A DNA stretch of 64,000 bases from Mesorhizobium sp. C432A. Lineage in GTDB: Bacteria > Pseudomonadota > Alphaproteobacteria > Rhizobiales > Rhizobiaceae. The notes beneath the pieces are model-generated. The model had not been told where the DNA came from. It worked only from the letters and a program-made list of their open reading frames with translations, and did not search any database. Positions 61,648 through 64,000 of this stretch are shown here, piece by piece (position 1 is the stretch's first letter; each line of letters opens with the position of its first letter). Both the position numbers and the translations under genes were made by a program. Location of the stretch: positions 2,583,001-2,647,000 of the forward strand of contig NZ_CP100470.1 of NCBI RefSeq assembly GCF_030323145.1, written 5' to 3'.

Positions 61648-62502
61648 ATGGATCCGATTTCGAAATTCATGGTCGATCACAAGATACCGATCGGCGCCTG
61701 GGGAAAGGCGTTCTTCGGTTTCCTCACCGACAATTTCGACACCGTGTTCAGGGCCTTCTCGAATGGCCTCAATTTCTTGCTCGACGGGCTGGTTGGCATC
61801 CTTTTGATGGTGCCGCCGGTGCTGCTGGCGCTGATCATCGCCATCATCGCCTGGCTGCTGCAGCGCTCGCGCCCGCTGGCCATAGGCGTCTTTCTCGGCC
61901 TGATCTTCATCATCAACCAGAACCTCTGGAAGCAGACGGTGCAGACGCTGGTGCTGGTCGTGGCCGCCGCCGCCATGGCGATGGCCATCGGCGTGCCGCT
62001 CGGCATCTGGGCCGCGCACAAGCCGAAGGTCTACCGCATCATGCTGCCGGTGCTCGACCTGATGCAAACGCTGCCGACCTTCGTCTACCTGATCCCGGTT
62101 CTGACCCTGTTCGGTCTCGGCAACGCGCCCGGCCTCATCGTCACCATCATCTTTGTCATCCCGACCGCGGTCCGGCTCACCCATCTCGGCGTCGTCTCGG
62201 TGCCGAAGTCGATCATCGAGGCCGGCGAGGCGTTCGGCGCCACCAAGCAGCAGCTGCTGTGGAAGGTCGAGCTGCCCTCGGCCTTGCCGACCATCATGGC
62301 CGGGCTGACGCAATCGATCATGCTGTCGCTGTCGATGGTGGTGTTTGCAGCACTGATCGGCGCCGGCGGCCTCGGCACTGAAATCAACCGCGCGCTCGGC
62401 TCGCGCCGCATCGATCTCGGGCTCGAGGCGGGCCTGGCGATTGTCGTACTCGCCATCGTGCTCGACCGGATGACGCGTATCGGCGTTGGAGGCAAGAAAT
62501 GA
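61648..62502 (+). CDS. choW: Choline ABC transporter, permease ChoW
   Basis: A 284-residue inner-membrane permease of the ProW/OpuAB type. It has six or so hydrophobic segments and the EAA loop SIIEAGEAFGATKQQLLWKVELPSALPTIMAGLTQSIMLSLSM (split), which docks the ATPase. Its ATG follows a purine-rich GAGAGGGGC. The stop overlaps the choV ATG by 4 bases (ATGA), so translation is coupled. Confidence 0.95.
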   Translation: MDPISKFMVDHKIPIGAWGKAFFGFLTDNFDTVFRAFSNGLNFLLDGLVGILLMVPPVLLALIIAIIAWLLQRSRPLAIGVFLGLIFIINQNLWKQTVQTLVLVVAAAAMAMAIGVPLGIWAAHKPKVYRIMLPVLDLMQTLPTFVYLIPVLTLFGLGNAPGLIVTIIFVIPTAVRLTHLGVVSVPKSIIEAGEAFGATKQQLLWKVELPSALPTIMAGLTQSIMLSLSMVVFAALIGAGGLGTEINRALGSRRIDLGLEAGLAIVVLAIVLDRMTRIGVGGKK

Positions 62503-63680
62503 CCGTCGCCGTCGATTTCAAAAATGTCGATATCGTCTTCGGCTCCGACCAGGCCGGTTCGCTGGCTCTGATCGACGGCGGCGCCACGCGCGCCGAAATC
62601 CTTGAAAAGACCGGCAATGTGCTGGGTTGCGCCGGCGCCAGCCTGACCGTGCATGAGGGCGAAATCTCGGTGCTGATGGGCCTGTCCGGCTCCGGCAAGT
62701 CGACGCTGCTGCGGGCGGTCAACCGGCTCAACGTGGTGTCGCGCGGCCAGGTGCTGGTCAAGGACGGCGACAATATCGTCGATGTCGTGACCTGCGATCA
62801 GGCGACGCTGCGGCGGCTGCGGCAGAAGCAGGTGGCGATGGTGTTCCAGCAGTTCGGCCTGCTGCCTTGGCGTACGGTGGAGGAGAATGTCGGCCTCGGC
62901 CTCGAACTCGCCGGCGTGCCGGAGCAAGAGCGCAAGGAGCGCGTGCAACGCCAGCTGAAACTGGTCAATCTCGACCAGTGGTCGAAGAAATACGCGCATG
63001 AGCTGTCCGGCGGCATGCAGCAGCGCGTCGGCCTGGCCCGTGCCTTCGCCACCGAGGCGCCGATCCTGCTGATGGACGAGCCGTTCTCGGCGCTCGATCC
63101 GCTGATCCGCACCAAGCTGCAGGACGAATTGCTGCAGCTGCAGGCGGAGCTGAAGAAGACCATCATCTTCGTCAGCCATGATCTGGAAGAGGCGCTGAAG
63201 ATCGGCACCCACATCACCATCATGGAGGGCGGTCGCATCGTGCAGACCGGGGCGCCGGAAGACATCGTGCTCAAGCCCGCCAATGACTATGTCCGCGACT
63301 TCATCGCCAATGTGAATCCGTTGTCGGTGCTGACCGCCTGGAACGTCATGCGCGACAGCCGCGACCTCGAGCACGGCGATAATGGCTGGGTGTGGCTCGA
63401 CCGGCGCAAGACGACGCGTTTCAAGATCGACGAGCACGGGCTGGTGGCGGCGGCGGAACGCGACGGCAAACCGGCGGTATGGGTGTCGTGCGCCGATGTC
63501 GAGGCGCAGCCGGAGGAGACGGCGCAAGTGTTCTGGGCCAACCCCGGGACCTCGCTGAAGACGGTGATGCTGGCCATGCACCGCTCGCAGACGGCACCCG
63601 TGGCGCTGTTCGACGACCAGTCGCGCTTTGTCGGCGCGATCGGGATACGCGATGTGCTGAGCGCGGTGTTGCGGCGCTAG
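62499..63680 (+). CDS. choV: Choline ABC transporter, ATP-binding protein ChoV
   Basis: A 393-residue ATPase of the ProV/OpuAA group. Walker A is GLSGSGKSTLLRAV, the Q-loop is VFQQFGLLP, the signature LSGGMQQRVGLARAF, Walker B ILLMDEPFSALDPL and the switch VSHDLEEAL. The C-terminal 120 residues contain degenerate CBS-like sequence (CAVEDVE-like VSCADVEAQPEE ... FVGAIGIRDVLSAVLRR), which in relatives senses ionic strength. It powers choline import with ChoX and ChoW. Its stop codon lies inside the palindromic repeat at 63678-63718. Confidence 0.95.
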   Translation: MTVAVDFKNVDIVFGSDQAGSLALIDGGATRAEILEKTGNVLGCAGASLTVHEGEISVLMGLSGSGKSTLLRAVNRLNVVSRGQVLVKDGDNIVDVVTCDQATLRRLRQKQVAMVFQQFGLLPWRTVEENVGLGLELAGVPEQERKERVQRQLKLVNLDQWSKKYAHELSGGMQQRVGLARAFATEAPILLMDEPFSALDPLIRTKLQDELLQLQAELKKTIIFVSHDLEEALKIGTHITIMEGGRIVQTGAPEDIVLKPANDYVRDFIANVNPLSVLTAWNVMRDSRDLEHGDNGWVWLDRRKTTRFKIDEHGLVAAAERDGKPAVWVSCADVEAQPEETAQVFWANPGTSLKTVMLAMHRSQTAPVALFDDQSRFVGAIGIRDVLSAVLRR

Positions 63681-63718
63681 ACCATGATGAGATTTGGTTG
63701 AAATCTCATCATGATCTA
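63678..63718. repeat. Palindromic repeat overlapping the choV stop
   Basis: CATGATGAGATTT (63683-63695) and AAATCTCATCATG (63701-63713) form a perfect 13-bp stem with a GGTTG loop; with one mismatch the stem extends to 18 bp and includes the choV stop codon TAG. There is no T tract. It resembles rhizobial intergenic palindromes and may act as an mRNA 3'-end stabiliser or terminator. Confidence 0.75.
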
Positions 63719-63729
63719 ACCCTTTGTTG

Positions 63730-63778
63730 GAGCATGATCTTTTCCAAAAACCGGTACCCACTTTTTGGGATCATGCTC
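63730..63778. repeat. Rhizobiales abundant palindromic intergenic repeat
   Basis: GAGCATGATC (63730-63739) and GATCATGCTC (63769-63778) form the outer arms; inner CCAAAAA and TTTTTGG arms add a second stem around ACCGGTACCC. The GCATGATC...AAACCGG...GATCATGC arrangement is a very common intergenic repeat in Mesorhizobium, Rhizobium and relatives. The final bases are the stop codon of the partial gene on the minus strand. Confidence 0.85.
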
Positions 63779-64000
63779 TAAGCCAGCCCGATGCGCGTGG
63801 CGCCGAGCTTGAACAGGGCTGTGGCATCCCGGTCGAAGCGGAAGGTGTCGATGAAGTCGTCGGCTCGGTAATCCGGAAGCGTCTTGCGGATGGCGGCGGC
63901 GAAGTTTTCGCCTCGTCCAGCCGCCCAGCCAACGCCAGGCAGTGGGCGGCGATCGACAGGATGATGACATGGGCGTTGGGGCGGGCGGCCGCCTTCAGTG
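63778..64000 (-). pseudogene. C-terminal fragment of a TPR-type protein, frameshifted and cut by window edge
   Basis: The minus strand from 64000 reads LKAAARPNAHVIILSIAAHCLALAGRLDEA, and then only the next frame continues as ENFAAAIRKTLPDYRADDFIDTFRFDRDATALFKLGATRIGLA to a stop at 63778-63780. The join lies near 63909-63911, where adding one G (GCGGAAAAC instead of GCGAAAAC) would restore a single frame. The combined sequence looks like the last TPR-like repeat and tail of rhizobial adenylate-cyclase/TPR proteins. The rest lies outside the window, so it may be a pseudogene or a sequence error. Confidence 0.65.

Noticed and set aside
1..64000. CRISPR array, prophage, insertion sequence or integrative element
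   Set aside because: No regularly spaced direct repeats, transposase, integrase, capsid or relaxase motifs were seen; the single tRNA has no adjacent integrase or repeated 3' end.

Overview
The window is chromosomal DNA of a high-G+C alphaproteobacterium of the Rhizobiales, most probably Mesorhizobium or a close relative. The evidence is the CtrA/ChpT/SciP cell-cycle genes, GANTC (CcrM-type) sites in front of ctrA, a fused trpE(G) preceded by a 14-codon Trp-Trp-Trp leader peptide like that of Sinorhizobium, a choXWV choline transporter, a long-type leuA, and rhizobial palindromic intergenic repeats. No phage, transposase, integrase, conjugation gene or CRISPR array was found. Gene calls rest on reading translated frames for family motifs; no database search was run.

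Layout. 1-3.6 kb: end of an envelope/polysaccharide group (heparinase-like lyase cut by the window edge, sterol-desaturase-like hydroxylase, CelD-type acetyltransferase). 3.9-6.5 kb: tRNA-Met with a clear promoter, a Gfo/Idh/MocA dehydrogenase and mnmA. 6.6-13.7 kb: a cell-cycle and envelope island (sciP, an inserted oxidoreductase/HxlR pair, fliJ, ctrA, a CheY-like receiver, chpT, eipA, a membrane-anchored coiled-coil protein). Candidate CtrA half-sites lie before sciP, ctrA and eipA, and GANTC sites cluster before ctrA. 13.7-24.6 kb: mixed housekeeping and metabolism (RNA methyltransferase, ArsR regulator with two palindromes, hugZ-like gene, CoA-transferase/racemase plus SDR, acetyltransferase, glutathionyl-hydroquinone reductase, Nudix, phosphoesterase, a frameshifted alpha/beta hydrolase, a TPR protein). 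24.8-29.2 kb: leuA with a leucine-rich leader peptide, divergent from an ATP-grasp/esterase/SnoaL-like mini-operon. 29.2-37.7 kb: MFS pump with divergent LysR regulator, a four-gene SDR/AbrB/monooxygenase operon, and three exported proteins. 37.7-41 kb: a CDF transporter and trpE(G) with trpL and an attenuator. 41-48.7 kb: small-molecule enzymes, transporters and regulators. 48.8-57.7 kb: fhs and a five-gene operon built around an AAA+ ATPase with no known role. 58-64 kb: cytochrome c, glycosyltransferase, thymidine kinase, choXWV, and palindromic repeats before a frameshifted gene fragment at the right edge.

How the genes work together. ChpT passes phosphate to CtrA, SciP represses CtrA-activated genes, and EipA is an envelope protein of the same neighbourhood, so 6.6-12.4 kb is a coherent regulatory island. 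trpL/trpE(G) and leuL/leuA are two amino-acid biosynthetic genes with leader-peptide attenuation of nearly identical architecture: a predicted -10 box ends 7 or 8 nt before the leader ATG, so both leader mRNAs may begin at the start codon. The most promising undescribed system is the five-gene operon at 50.8-57.7 kb (coiled-coil protein, unknown protein, AAA+ ATPase, DUF6638-like protein, DUF2333 membrane protein), which looks like a membrane-associated ATP-driven assembly.
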